64,000 nt of DNA from Lethocerus indicus (lineage: Eukaryota; Arthropoda; Insecta; Hemiptera; Belostomatidae): positions 124,001-188,000 of the forward strand of contig JACDQD010000005.1 in NCBI GenBank assembly GCA_019843655.1, in the 5' to 3' direction. This document shows, piece after piece, positions 42,770-52,575 of the stretch (position 1 is the first letter of the stretch; each line of letters opens with the position of its first letter). The notes beneath the pieces were generated by a model. That model saw nothing but the letters and a program-made list of their open reading frames with translations. It had not been told where the DNA came from and ran no database searches. Both the position numbers and the translations under genes were made by a program.

Positions 42770-43250
42770 AGAAAAACTACCGTTTTCTAAATGGTCGCCC
42801 TTTATTTTAACGTCTGAATCGTAAATTTGGACTGTTGAAAAGGACATCAAAACTGACAATGGACAACGAACTGACAATATACAAAAGCTATACTAAAACA
42901 TACGGAATAGAACTTAGGGATCCTTCCTACTTTAATGCTCCCCAGGGGTATGTTTCTAACCGGAACGGCTCCATAACGAGCCTCTCAACATACCCGGACG
43001 TTGGGCGAAGTCGCGAAATCACCCTTCCTCAAATTCCATCATTTCTCTCCACATCCAAATCCACTCGTTCATCCAATTTCCTCTTCAGACCCATCCATTA
43101 TCGACTTAAACACTTAAACACAGACTTTCTGTAGGCCGGATACGGGTCAAAAGTTGATGGCGTCTTTATCGCGTGGAACTAATCGAACAGACCGCAATTG
43201 TACCCATAACTGGCATATTGATTGTACAATAAATAAAATTAAAAAAAAAA
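42770..43250 (+). mobile_element. Jockey-like LINE 3' end with poly(A) tail
   Basis: The 99-codon frame at 42835-43134 contains LTMDNELTIYKSY, YGIEL and GYVSNRN, all matching the conserved C-terminal stretch of Jockey-clade reverse transcriptases (NKLLIYK…WTYGIQLWG…YVSN). The segment between YGIEL and GYVSN is shortened, losing the FQSKVLR motif. The 3' end has TATTGATTGTACAATAAAT followed by an A-rich tail. An FBE outer end begins within a few bases of it. Confidence 0.78.
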
Positions 43251-43253
43251 TAT

Positions 43254-43706
43254 TTTAACATACCCGTTTTGTGGCCTACCACAGGGGGTCGGAACGCCTT
43301 TCTGTCTCCCCTCGACGGGGACCAGTTTTCATTTCCGCCGTCGAAATAACGGTCTGGAGGCTACACAACGTTATTCTAGGACTAAACTGGGACGAAATTA
43401 CAAATTTTTTTCCCACTTCGACATATACATATGCTTTGCGGTCCGCGAAGGGTTGGAATACAGCCGGTTTCGGGATACGAACATTCGCGTCTTCTGTTGC
43501 CGTCCGAAGGGTAGAAAAGGATACAATAAAACGGTATTAACTGTGTCAAAAGTCCAGACCCATTTACTCCAGCCAATTGTCCACCCCCCCCCCCACAGTT
43601 CTGCTGGAATTACAAATTAGCCTACAAGGTCTCGTATTAATGCACGATTGTGCAACTCGGCGTTATTCTCTCCGGTCCGGTTTTTTGCTAGACCGGTATT
43701 CAGCCA
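43254..43706. mobile_element. FBE fragments, dispersed
   Basis: TTTTAACATACCCGTTTTGT and GGGGGTCGGAACGCC lie at 43254-43300. A second hAT-like stretch GCGGTCCGCGAAGGGTTGG and AATACAGCCGG lies at 43437-43470. An arm hairpin TTTTTTGCTAGACCGG lies at 43680-43697. The DNA between is unrelated, so this is one or more broken copies. Confidence 0.55.
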
Positions 43707-44655
43707 GTTAAATAAGCGGTATCACGTACACCCTCCCAAGTATAGTAGTTATACAGCTATTGTGTTATTTATTACGTGAAATTTAGAGTTTGTAATAATT
43801 ACCTTTGTCAGCTTCTCCGTTGATCTCTTGGCGCATTTTATGGGGTTTTCTCTGTCAGAAATTGTCAGTTGTTATCTCTATAAAGGTTTCGGATTAAATT
43901 CAATCTATCTAATAGATAGATTTATAATCTATTTACCACGTTCAAATAAATTACGGTTTGCTTAAGCTACTGGATCTGTGCCCAACCGGCGACGCGATTG
44001 AACCCCCAGAACCCTGGGACTGTAAATACCAACTTTACCAACTCATAATTTATTAATCCACCATCCTCCAATCTTCCACAGAGTTAAATCCCCAACCGGG
44101 TATAATCGTAATTTTTTCGCATTCGGAGATAGAAAAATAAATAAAACGACTTCCTCCCCAACCAACCCCACCGCACACCCCATCAATTAGGTAATTGTTA
44201 TTTACCTCTTGGGCGAGGAAATTCTGTTTAGAAAGATTGAATAAATGCGGAATGAAATTGAATCCAATCGATGATTGATGCCCACGCGCTTAGAACTTTA
44301 ATTCAATACTAACTAATTTCTGGATTGAGCAATTTTCGGCCTGCTATTGCCGAACAGGTGTGCAATTATCGGCAACAAATCGATGCCGGCGCTGTCGACA
44401 GAAGCGAGAACGTAACTATTTACGGATTTCATTCTCGAATTGGCGGTTAATTTAGAAAAAAATTCAGAAAAACATACTTGCCCTTTGCGCAAGAACTTCA
44501 ATTCCAAGAGTTTACCGGACTCGATTCAGTCGCAGTTTTCTTCTGTAAATGTTATTCCCTGTCCGGTTTCTTCCGTACTTCTTTTTAGACACTTTCAAAT
44601 AACTTTCAAATAATTCATCTCAAATGGAAGCTGTACGGTAAGACACAATCATATA
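43707..44655. other. No gene seen
   Basis: AT-rich unique sequence. The 64-codon minus frame at 44313-44507 has no domain. Confidence 0.4.
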
Positions 44656-44960
44656 TACCGTAGGTTTTTTGGTGTTTCTGTGTCTCCTCTCGCCGGTTTC
44701 GTCTTCTGCTAGACCGGTTTCGGCCGCTCGCCCCGTCTTCAGTAGCGGTGTTAGTAACTTGTTTGGCATAGTACAAGTTAGAGTGACAGTGCAGTGAGGA
44801 TATATTCGTGTCTTGTTATTGGGGGGCATTTCAGTGACACCGCTACTGAAGACGGGGCGAGCGGCCGAAACCGGTCTAGCAGAAGACCAAACCGGCGAGA
44901 GGACACCAAAAACCTGCGGTATTCCAACCCCTCGCAGACCACAAAACAGGTATGTTAAAC
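44656..44960. mobile_element. FBE, first of three in series
   Basis: TACCGTAGGTTTTTTGGTG, CTTCTGCTAGACCGG, CCCCGTCTTCAGTAGCGGTG, a reduced core (ACAGTGCAGTGAGGATAT, TTCGTGTCTTGTTATTGG), and a complete right arm to CAGGTATGTTAAAC. Confidence 0.88.
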
Positions 44961-44987
44961 CAATAATAATATATACTTTCAGTACTG

Positions 44988-45310
44988 TAGGTTCGTGATG
45001 TTTCTGTCTCCTCTCGCTGGTTTGGTCTTTTGCCAGACCGGTTTCGGCCGCTCGCCATCTTCAATAGCGTATATATAAACGACTGACATACTGACAAACA
45101 CTACAGTACATGAGAAAGTGACAGTGGGCAGTGAGGATGCCCAAAAAACATCCAAAGTGCTGACAGTGACAGTAACACAGCGCTACTGAAGACGGGGCGA
45201 GCGGCCGAAACCGGTCTGGCAAAAGACCAAACCAGCGAGAGGAGAGACAGAAACACCACAAACCTGCGGTATTCCAACCCCTCGCAGACCACAAAACAGG
45301 TATGTTAAAC
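44988..45310. mobile_element. FBE, complete right end
   Basis: TACTGTAGGTTCGTGATG, CTTTTGCCAGACCGG, CCATCTTCAATAGCG, a core with ACTACAGTACATGAGAAAGT and GTGGGCAGTGAGGATGCCC, CATCCAAAGTGCTGACAGTG, and a full right arm ending CAGGTATGTTAAAC. Confidence 0.9.
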
Positions 45311-45337
45311 CAATAGTAATGTATACTTTTAGTACTG

Positions 45338-45558
45338 TAGGTTCGTGATGTTTCTCTCCCTTCTCGCCGGTTTGGTCTTTTCCTAGACCGGTTTCGGCCG
45401 CTCGCCCCGTCTACACAGTAGCGGTGTTCTTCGACGGTGGTCTTCAAAGTGCCGGAAGCGAGTGAACACAGCGCTACTGAAGGCGGGGGCGAGCGGCCGA
45501 AACCGGTCTAGAGGAAACAGAACAAAACCTACGGTATTCCGACCACAAAACACAGGTT
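45338..45558. mobile_element. FBE, shortened
   Basis: CTGTAGGTTCGTGATG, CTTTTCCTAGACCGG, CCCCGTCTACACAGTAGCGG, core GTCTTCAAAGTGCCGG, GCGCTACTGAAGGCGGGGGC, CTACGGTATTCCGACC and ACAAAACACAGG. Confidence 0.85.
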
Positions 45559-45560
45559 TT

Positions 45561-46520
45561 TTTTTTAACTGTTTTACTCTAGCAAATGTCGGTACTGCAA
45601 CAGAGTACTTGGGTACACTGCGAAACCTGTTACAGCCGAGGACGTAATTGATTTTCACGTGCCGTCTGGAATGTTGACAGCGAGAGAGAGAGTTCTGGGA
45701 AAAAGAGCGATCCTGGGGCTTAGTCGAATAACGCTTATCGTGTGCATTTCAATGACGACACGCCAGTGCCAAAGGTACATCTCCTACAGTCGCATTATAC
45801 CGCATATCAGTCCATATATATAATCCTCTGTCTAGTGTTCGGCCCCCAATTCGATATTGATCGAAAGATAATTCTATCGAACCAAAGTATATAATAAATG
45901 CATTGACCGGCGACTGCTTCGTCTGAACGTTATTTTTTTTCTCTCCCCCCCCCCGTCCCTCGTTCCCTCTTAATATTCATCGGCCAATCTTCTTTATGTT
46001 AATTCGTTTCGGTGTTCTCGTACCGGGGTCCCGGAATGGCGGGGAATTTAATCATGTCCCCAACCCCCCAACCACCCTAATCGAACTTAGGGGCCAATTT
46101 CCTGGCTTCGCCCCCGCCCCCCCCCGCCTTTACTTGAACTCCTGGAGATCTGTCCAAAATCTTATCGCCGCCACCGGTTTATTACAGCGACCGTATAATT
46201 TACCGATCTCTCGTTTGGCGTTGCGCCGAAAATCGGATTTTTTTTGCGCTGTCGGTAAGTTCGGAACAGCGAAGTATCGACGAGCTAAGTCCTCGATGAA
46301 TCGTCACCAACACAGGTTCCTGGAATTTTTCCGTGTTCGGAAACTACGCTGGAAGGGTCGTATGAATACGACCCCTTCGTGTACGCTTAAATGTCCTCGC
46401 AAAAAAAAAAAACCCTCGCTCTAAACCGTAAGTCGGAATTAATCTGAGGTGAAAAAAAGCACTGCTTTACATTTAAATTTTTAATTTATTCTCACCCTTC
46501 TCCTCATCCTTATATCTATT
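45561..46520. other. No gene seen
   Basis: Unique sequence with C/T-rich patches (45940-45965, 46055-46130). The 142-codon + frame at 45996-46424 is the longest unexplained frame in this part. It is proline- and arginine-rich with no domain I recognise. I do not call it a gene. Confidence 0.4.
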
Positions 46521-46930
46521 AGGTCGAGTCATAAGTAACTTCCGATGCAGGTAAGTAGAATCTATTGTTCGAAAAAATTTTGTTTTCACTCACTCAATCT
46601 TTTGTCAACCCTGTTTCGTATGATAAACGTTACGTTAAACTGTTTTACCGTTAAATCGTTAAACAGGCGATCTTTTAAAGGCAATATTGGAGGAAAATCC
46701 GTCTCAATCGACAGGAGGTTTAACGGAATGGTTGGATACACATCACAATCGACTGTTAGCCGCCACCCAAGATCCACCTGACTTTTTGATTGGAAAAATC
46801 TTAAATTCAAAGTCAGAAAAGATTCAGAAAAGACCGAAAACAACAGAGCCCGAAACTCCTAGGGTGGTTTGGGCCGATATTCTTCCTACAAGATCACGCG
46901 ATCCTACCGGAAGCCGTCAGTGACAATTCG
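46521..46930 (+). mobile_element. Mariner-E left end and helix-turn-helix remnant
   Basis: TTAGGTCGAGTCATAAGTAA with CTTCCG looks like a Tc1/mariner terminus. From about 46660 the sequence reads ILEENPSQST, then TEWLDTH, then SQSTVSRH in alternating frames. This is the second helix-turn-helix of a mariner transposase (…PRQTTRELAEELGVSQSTVSRHL type). WADILP follows later in the 78-codon frame. At least one frameshift separates the motifs. No catalytic region is seen. Confidence 0.7.
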
Positions 46931-47305
46931 ACCAATAAAGGGGTGTATTATCCGGCTTCATCCTGGATTATGTTGCAATTTATTAATTTCCAATATAGTC
47001 GGCCTATATAAATATATTCTTTCCCTGTTTCGTCGTTTGGGAATTGTAAGTACCGAGTTTCTTCCATTCGAGCTGTACTAAATTGGGCGATTTTGAAATC
47101 ACAGCGCCAGATAATTCTCTCATTTATTACAGTCCGTAGAATCTACCAGATTACTGACAGTATATTTTCACAATATAAGAAGACTTTAAGCGGCTTACGT
47201 CCTCTACGGATTATCGGAAATTTGTAGGAGGACAAACTTCCTTTTGTCGAGCTGTATTTATTTATAGTATAATAAATTAGAGACGTAAAAAATTATAAAA
47301 CTAAG
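46931..47305. other. No gene seen
   Basis: AT-rich unique sequence. Confidence 0.4.
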
Positions 47306-47504
47306 TTCAACATAACTGTTTTGTGGCCCGCGAGGGGTTGGAATACCGTAGGTTTGTGGTGTTTCTGTCTCCTTTTTGCTAGACCGGTATTTCGGCCGCT
47401 CGCCCCGTCTTCAGTAGCGCTACTGAAGACGGGGCGAGCGGCCGAAACCCCGGTCTATAGCAAAAGACCAAACCGGCGAGAGGAGACAGAAACCTACGGT
47501 ATAA
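47306..47504. mobile_element. FBE reduced to a perfect palindrome core
   Basis: TTCAACATAACTGTTTTGTG, GCGAGGGGTTGGAATACCG, the left arm, then the arms fuse directly with no core. Positions 47390-47447 form an uninterrupted 58-bp palindrome centred on AGTAGCGCTACT. The right arm ends AAACCTACGGTATAAAAC. Confidence 0.93.
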
Positions 47505-47791
47505 AACTAAGTATTCCAAGTTCAGTTCCGTTTTGTAATTTTACATTTCCCGATCTGTCCGAATTCCCGTCCCTTCCTCTCCGATCTTTCAATTTCCGCT
47601 TTTACCGTTTGCACCAATCAATTCGTCCGTGTTATTGGATCAAATATCCTTCGATGTCGTCGAACAACTGTGAAGGGGCGGAAGAGGGTGGAAATGTGTC
47701 CGTCCGCCCCATTTGTTAGCCCGACCGAGCGTCTCCAAATCCTGGAACGTTCATTAGCCCGGAAAAAGGGATTTAAGACGAATTTTCAGGG

Positions 47792-47794
<3 letters not shown>
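47505..47794. other. No gene seen
   Basis: Unique sequence. The 132-codon frame at 47321-47719 starts inside the FBE and shows no domain. Confidence 0.4.
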
Positions 47795-47851
<57 letters not shown>

Positions 47852-47864
47852 AAACAAACAAACA
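47795..47864. repeat. (TA)n then (CAAA)n microsatellite
   Basis: About 27 TA units (47795-47848) followed by four AAAC units. Confidence 0.95.
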
Positions 47865-48181
47865 AGCTCAAAGATGTTTCTTTGAGCTTTCGTTTTGTTG
47901 GCCGCTTCTGTCGCGCCCAGAATAATTCAACATTTTATATCGAATTCTGTCAAAATAGAATTGCAATAGACCAGTGCACTTAATTCCAGACCGAAATATA
48001 TATTTTTACTTTCAGTAGTAACTCAAATAATTGGCGCTGTGGCCATTGCGAAATTCTTCACATTTATATGGTAATTTTTCGTTTTCTATTACCAGGTTGA
48101 AGCTGTTACAACGGTTTTTAGCCTTACGACTCAATTACAGCTTTTTACTCAGTGGTAAGTACGAAACGTTAACAATATTAC
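47865..48181. other. No gene seen; small inverted repeat
   Basis: AGCTCAAAGATGTTTCTTTGAGCTT at about 47867-47891 forms a hairpin with arms AGCTCAAAGA and TCTTTGAGCT, just after the microsatellite. Otherwise unique. Confidence 0.5.
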
Positions 48182-48292
48182 CGTAGTTTTGTGGTGTTTC
48201 TGTCGCCGGTTTCGTCTTTCGCTAGACCGGGGTTTCGGCCGCTCGCCACATCTTCAGTAGCGCTGTGTTAGCCACTCACTTTCGGCACTGAG
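48182..48292. mobile_element. FBE left arm
   Basis: TTACCGTAGTTTTGTGGTG, CTTTCGCTAGACCGGGG, CGGCCGCTCGCCACATC, TTCAGTAGCGCTGTGTTAG and CACTTTCGGCACTG. It stops at the start of a LINE remnant. Confidence 0.82.
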
Positions 48293-48304
48293 AGTCAGCT
48301 TTCT

Positions 48305-48735
48305 TTGGCATTTTTCCGGTTAATTTATCCAACATCCAATAAGAAATCCAACATCGCCCGCATCCAGAGATTCCAGTCGAAAGTCCTTCCAGTACCGTCC
48401 TTAATGTACCTCCCCCCCAAGGGGTATGTTTCTAACCGCACAATCCATCATGACCTCAACATACCGACATCGCAAAATCCCGGTTCCTGAAGTTCCAATC
48501 CCGCCTTTCTCCTCGTCCCAATCCACTCGTTCATATCCAGTTACCTCCCTTAAGTTCATCCGGCTTAAAAGCCGCTGGCCAAGAGATGTTCTTGGGCCGC
48601 AGAATTGCCCTCTACGAAGCCGTAAACTTTTTCAAGCATTGTGAAAAGTGTCGTTCAAGCGAGAGAAACATACACTCAACACTTGTACACAGTAGTTATG
48701 CTATAATCGATTGTACAAATAAAAATAAAAGGTGA
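48305..48735 (+). mobile_element. Jockey-like LINE 3' end
   Basis: The 61-codon frame at 48305-48490 reads SNIARIQRFQSKVLPV, then GYVSNRTIHHDLNIP. This matches the Jockey-clade reverse-transcriptase C-terminus, with a small expansion between the two motifs. A neighbouring frame (48426-48644) gives LKSRWPRDVLGPQN. A non-coding tail ends ATCGATTGTACAAATAAA. Strong truncation at the 5' side is typical of LINE insertion. Confidence 0.85.
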
Positions 48736-49320
48736 AATATGTGTATCCAATTAGCGGCTTGAGGGGTTGTTTGACGAAATCTTCCGGTAATCGGGGATGA
48801 ACCTTCCCCCCCCCGAAAGTGTGCTCGCGATCTTGCGGGACACGCCCCATATAATATTCCTTTAACCCCCGACCCCACCCCACCCCCATACCTCTTAGCC
48901 CTTCGTTATTTTTTCCGAGCCCGCTTTTTTTTTTTTTTTAAAAAAAAGAAAAAGAAGAAGGACCCGAAAAATTCTGAATAAGTCATAAAGGACAGATTAA
49001 TGTTTGTGGAACCCTTCTGATTTCCTCTCGAGGGCCTTCAAAGAGAAAGAAGGGTTGGGGGAAACCCACGGCCCAACGACTCGAATAGTTCGTTAAGGGG
49101 AAATATTTTTTCAAAAGATTAAAAGGGCCCCCAAGGACCTGGGCCAAATGGGAGCGTCCTTCACTTATAAGAGACTGAGGTCCCTTCGGTCACAGTGACT
49201 GAAGGGTCCGCCCTATACCTATTTCTCTCAATCACCTATTTTTTTTCCCCCGCGTCTTCCACCCCAAACTACGACTAATTATCGACAGATTATAGTCGAA
49301 CCCCCCCCCATACGCCGTAT
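48736..49320. other. No gene seen
   Basis: Unique sequence with a T-run at 48927-48939 followed by A/G-rich sequence. Overlapping minus frames at 48696-48889 have no domain. Confidence 0.4.
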
Positions 49321-49530
49321 GTATTAGGTGTATCCAAAAGTAATCAACAATTTTTATACGATGTATTTTGGTCCCGACGAGTAGTTCTTCAAGAGGGGGA
49401 AATCAAAAATTTGCTGGAAAAGTGGCGATAATATAGGTGGATATACAGTAGGTGAATAATTAAAGTTTTAGCGAAATAAAATGAATTCCAAAGTCAAAAT
49501 ACTCATCACTTTTGGGCACCCCTAATATAT
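49321..49530 (+). mobile_element. Mariner-C deletion derivative, full length
   Basis: TATTAGGTGTATCCAAAAGT, AGTTCTTCAAGAGGGGGAAA, ATTTGCTGGAAAAGTGGCG, GTGAATAATTAAAGTTTTAG, GAATTCCAAAGTCAAAATAC and CTTTTGGGCACCCCTAATAT. Terminal repeats are present at both ends, and the coding tail is broken near GGCGATAATATAGGTGG. Confidence 0.82.
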
Positions 49531-49636
49531 GTTGTCCGAGGTCAATTTCCGACGGGATAGTCCAAATTTTGAGACTGCAAAATGGGTTCCTTTCGAGTCG
49601 ATAAAGTGTACGTATTCAAACCAATAGTGGGTCTAG

Positions 49637-49762
49637 TTTAACAGACCTGTTTTGTGGTCTGCGAGTGGTTGGAATAACGTGGATTTCCTGCGTTTCTGTC
49701 GCCGAATTCGGTCTTTCGCCATTACCGAGGTTTCGGCCACTCGCCCCATCTTCAGTAGCGGC
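49637..49762. mobile_element. FBE left arm
   Basis: TTTAACAGACCTGTTTTGTG, GCGAGTGGTTGGAATAACG, CTTTCGCCATTACCGAGG, CGGCCACTCGCCCCATC and TTCAGTAGCGG. Core sequence resumes about 200 bp later. Confidence 0.82.
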
Positions 49763-49965
49763 TCAACTACAACTCGACTCGATAGGCCCAATTCGGTCTG
49801 AAAAACCGGCCGTAAAATATTAATTAATTCGATTATTCGGCGATAATTCCGATACGTTGTTCCAGGAGTCGAAGTGTAGAAAAATAAGCTTCATCGATTC
49901 CTCGACAATGTTGTTTCTTTCAACAATACCGGGAAAACAACAATGTTGGCAGGCTTTGTTGCCAA

Positions 49966-50340
49966 ATGTGGGCATCCTCACTGCACTGTCACTGTCACTT
50001 GTACTTTGGCAATAGTCTGTTTAACGTGTGTTATATGTGTCTTGTTATTGTGTTTTGGGGGGGTTGTTGATTGTCTTCTTTGTGTTTAGGAGGGGATATG
50101 GGGGTTTTTTGTTGAAGGGTTGAGCTCCTTTACTAGGATTAGCGGGTCGAATATAGGCGTCACTTTGGGAATATATTTCATTTATAATCTGGTTTTTTTT
50201 GTGTTTCAAAATCTCCATACTCTCTATCACATCCATCCCTTTGGCTTGTTTCATGAATTTGTTGATGTTGATTGTATATAATGCGGTTGACAAAGTTGGA
50301 TACATTTTATAGCTCTTGACGTGTCCAATCTGTCCTCAAT
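49966..50340 (-). mobile_element. Long FBE core with a possible Penelope-like coding relic
   Basis: Core motifs GGGCATCCTCACTGCACTG, CACTGTCACTTGTACTTTGG and GTGTCTTGTTATTGTGTTTT continue into sequence not found in other cores. The minus frame at 50045-50305 (86 codons) contains AKGMDVIESMEILKHKK and NQIINEIYSQSD. The KG…IE..EI.KHK spacing recalls the C-terminal GIY-YIG region of Penelope-like polyproteins. No catalytic GIY-YIG motif is present, so the assignment is tentative. Alternatively it is captured host DNA. Confidence 0.45.
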
Positions 50341-50929
50341 CTTCGGCCCTGTTCGGCCGAATAAGTCCAGTCTCTAGACGGAGCCCAGAGTCTAGCGAAG
50401 CTGTCTATTGTAGACAGCGACGTCCGTAAATTGAAATTATTTTAAACCCCTCCCCAATATCCTGGTACACTTTGGAACGCAGGTTCACACTACGGGGCGC
50501 GACAGGAAAAAAAATTTTCCGTCTAAATCTAATTTATTCCCTCTTCAACTCTCGTCCGCAAACGATCCACGACGAGGTCCTGTAACGAGGTCCCGGCTCC
50601 GTGAACGGCTAATGAGAGGAGAAGACCAGTCGTTCGGCCTTTTACACGGTTTCGTGACTTTTGTATTCCCGCGGCGGCCAACAGACGGTACAATTTAAGT
50701 CTGCAGTAGGGGGACTGAAGGGCTCCGGTTAATTGGGCCCTGACCCTAGACAGTGGAGGAGCTGGTTAGCTTCTCGCTGGCGGAGATCAAAACGGTCGTT
50801 AAACTAGAAACGGCGTATATAACAGACGCGTCTTTTATACCCCTTTAATAGGTATTAACTTACTGAAAATAACACCCGTCTAAACCGCTGAGATTTTCTA
50901 CCCCTTTCAAACCCGACCCAATACATAAT
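50341..50929. other. No gene seen
   Basis: Unique sequence, locally GC-rich. Confidence 0.4.
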
Positions 50930-51022
50930 TTTTTTTGTGGTCTCCGAGGGGTTGGAATACGGTAGATTCGTTGTGTTTTTCTCCCTACTCTAGACCGGTT
51001 TTTCGGCCCAAATCTACGCTAT
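50930..51022. mobile_element. FBE left arm, degraded
   Basis: TTTTTTGTGGTCTCCGAGG, GGTTGGAATACGGTAGATTC, ACTCTAGACCGGTTTTTCGG, then abruptly CCAAATCTACGCTATCG, a right-arm end. Nearly the whole element is deleted between the two ends. Confidence 0.75.
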
Positions 51023-51548
51023 CGCCATAATTATATAAGCGAGTGTGGATGTATAAAACTGTTAAACGACAAATTACAGACGTTTCACCGGCATATTTGA
51101 CAGAATGGTGTGTCTCAGTTTCAATTCTCTGGGTGATATTCCGCACCTTTATCGAAGTAAAATTGTTAAAAAGAAAAATGCGCTAGTTTTATGGGGAAAT
51201 ACAAAACATCTAGCGGCCTAATAATGGATTCATTTTTCCCCGAACATAATATATAATATGACACTGAATTATAATAATAATTTCAATGACCGTTTTCATC
51301 CCTCGGCAACTGATGTGGTTGAAATATATTTGACTATTGATTATGGGGAGCGAAATAAATTAAAACCAATATAGAAAATGATTAAAAGTGTCGAAGAAGA
51401 GTTTATGCGCTGAATACGGCTTAACTAACTAACTTGTAGTCTAAGACTCCAATTTTTCCTCTTTATATTATTATAAATTATAATATAATAAGGACCTGGA
51501 TTAATTCAGTTATCCAGGAAGGGGGGGGGGGAACCAGAACGTATCCTG
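51023..51548. other. No gene seen
   Basis: AT-rich unique sequence, with a run of about 10 G near 51522. Confidence 0.4.
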
Positions 51549-51832
51549 TATCGTAGATTTCGTGCGTTTCCGTCTCCTCTCGATGGTTTCGGCCGCTCGC
51601 CATCTTCAGTAGCGGAATTAGTCCAAACTTCTGGCAGTTTGGATGGTTTTCTGGGCATCCCCACTGCCCACTGCCCACTGTCGGTTCTAATAATAGATAT
51701 CGTAGATTTCGCCCGTTTCTGCCCCTTCCGAAAGCGACCAACGCCGCTACTGAAGACGGCGAGCGGCCGAAACCGCGGCGAGAGGAGACAGAAATGCACG
51801 AAACCTCGCAGACCACAAAACAGGTATTCCCG
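51549..51832. mobile_element. FBE copy with an extra arm start
   Basis: TATCGTAGATTTCGTGCG, CCATCTTCAGTAGCGG, GGCAGTTTGGATGG, GGGCATCCCCACTGCCCACT. A second arm start TATCGTAGATTTCGCCCG lies inside the core, followed by GCCGCTACTGAAGACGGCG and a right arm that skips to CTCGCAGACCACAAAACAGG. Confidence 0.82.
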
Positions 51833-52257
51833 AAAGTTAGTATCCTGTATCCCTTTGCCCTTTTGCGATACTGTATTTAAATATCGTATTAAAAATAATT
51901 ATATCGCCCGTTTAACAACTGCCGAGGAATGAACTATACGGTTTATTTCAGTATTGCGCGAATTGCCGTGAAATGCAGTATGCATACATGTTTAATGTGG
52001 GGGTTGTGGAGGCACTGGTCTATTTGTGGTATTATCGATCGTAGGAGGGACCAAAATAAATAAACGGCGGCAACACGAAAGGTCAGGGGTTGAGCCGCCC
52101 ACGCCGTACAAATACGCTAGACAATTACACCCTCGGAGGGTGAAACCTGTCTATTTCCGTTTGGACTCAGTATATAATTAAAACATGAAATCCCAATTAA
52201 CAGAATTAAAGCGCTGAATTTTCAGTGTACGGGGAATTAGTCAAAATTCAAAACTTC
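51833..52257. other. No gene seen
   Basis: AT-rich unique sequence. Confidence 0.4.
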
Positions 52258-52301
52258 GAATACACGTTTTGCGGTCTGCCACTGGGGTTGGAATACCGTG
52301 G

Positions 52302-52390
52302 GCGGAAGGAGAGATATGCGTTAAAATAATATTTTTTTTTTAAATCATTCTGCCGTTTCGTAGTGCAAATAATATATTAATTCGATACCG
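52302..52390 (+). repeat. Flank shared with 30015-30100, copy 2
   Basis: GGCGGAAGGAGAGATATGCG, TTAAAATAATATTTTTTTTT and AATAATATATTAATTCGATA, then ACCGTAGG of the FBE. Confidence 0.85.
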
Positions 52391-52530
52391 TAGGTTCGCG
52401 GTCTATCGCTAGACCGGTTTCGGCTATTCGCCCCATCTTCAGTAGCGGTCACTTTAGGCACTTTGGATGTTTTCAGGGGCATCCTCACTGCCCACTGTCA
52501 CTGTCACTGTCACTTGTACTGTGGTACTTG

Positions 52531-52534
<4 letters not shown>

Positions 52535-52574
<40 letters not shown>
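52535..52574. repeat. (TA)n microsatellite in an FBE core
   Basis: About 20 TA units between GTACTTGTCTG and CGTGTCTTG, the same core position as at 13.4 kb. Confidence 0.95.

Positions 52575-52575
<1 letters not shown>

Larger units (their letters stand above)
44949..45560 (+). repeat. Tandem duplication of an FBE with spacer, period 350 bp
   Basis: GGTATGTTAAACCAATA at 44949 and 45299 is followed in both by a TATACTTTYAGTACTGTAGG spacer and a new FBE. The two FBEs occupy about 44988-45310 and 45338-45558. The second is internally shortened and has an ACACAG insertion in its arm end. Confidence 0.88.

Noticed and set aside
45996..46424. A 142-codon + frame
   Set aside because: No recognised domain, C-run-driven proline content and no support for splicing or start context.
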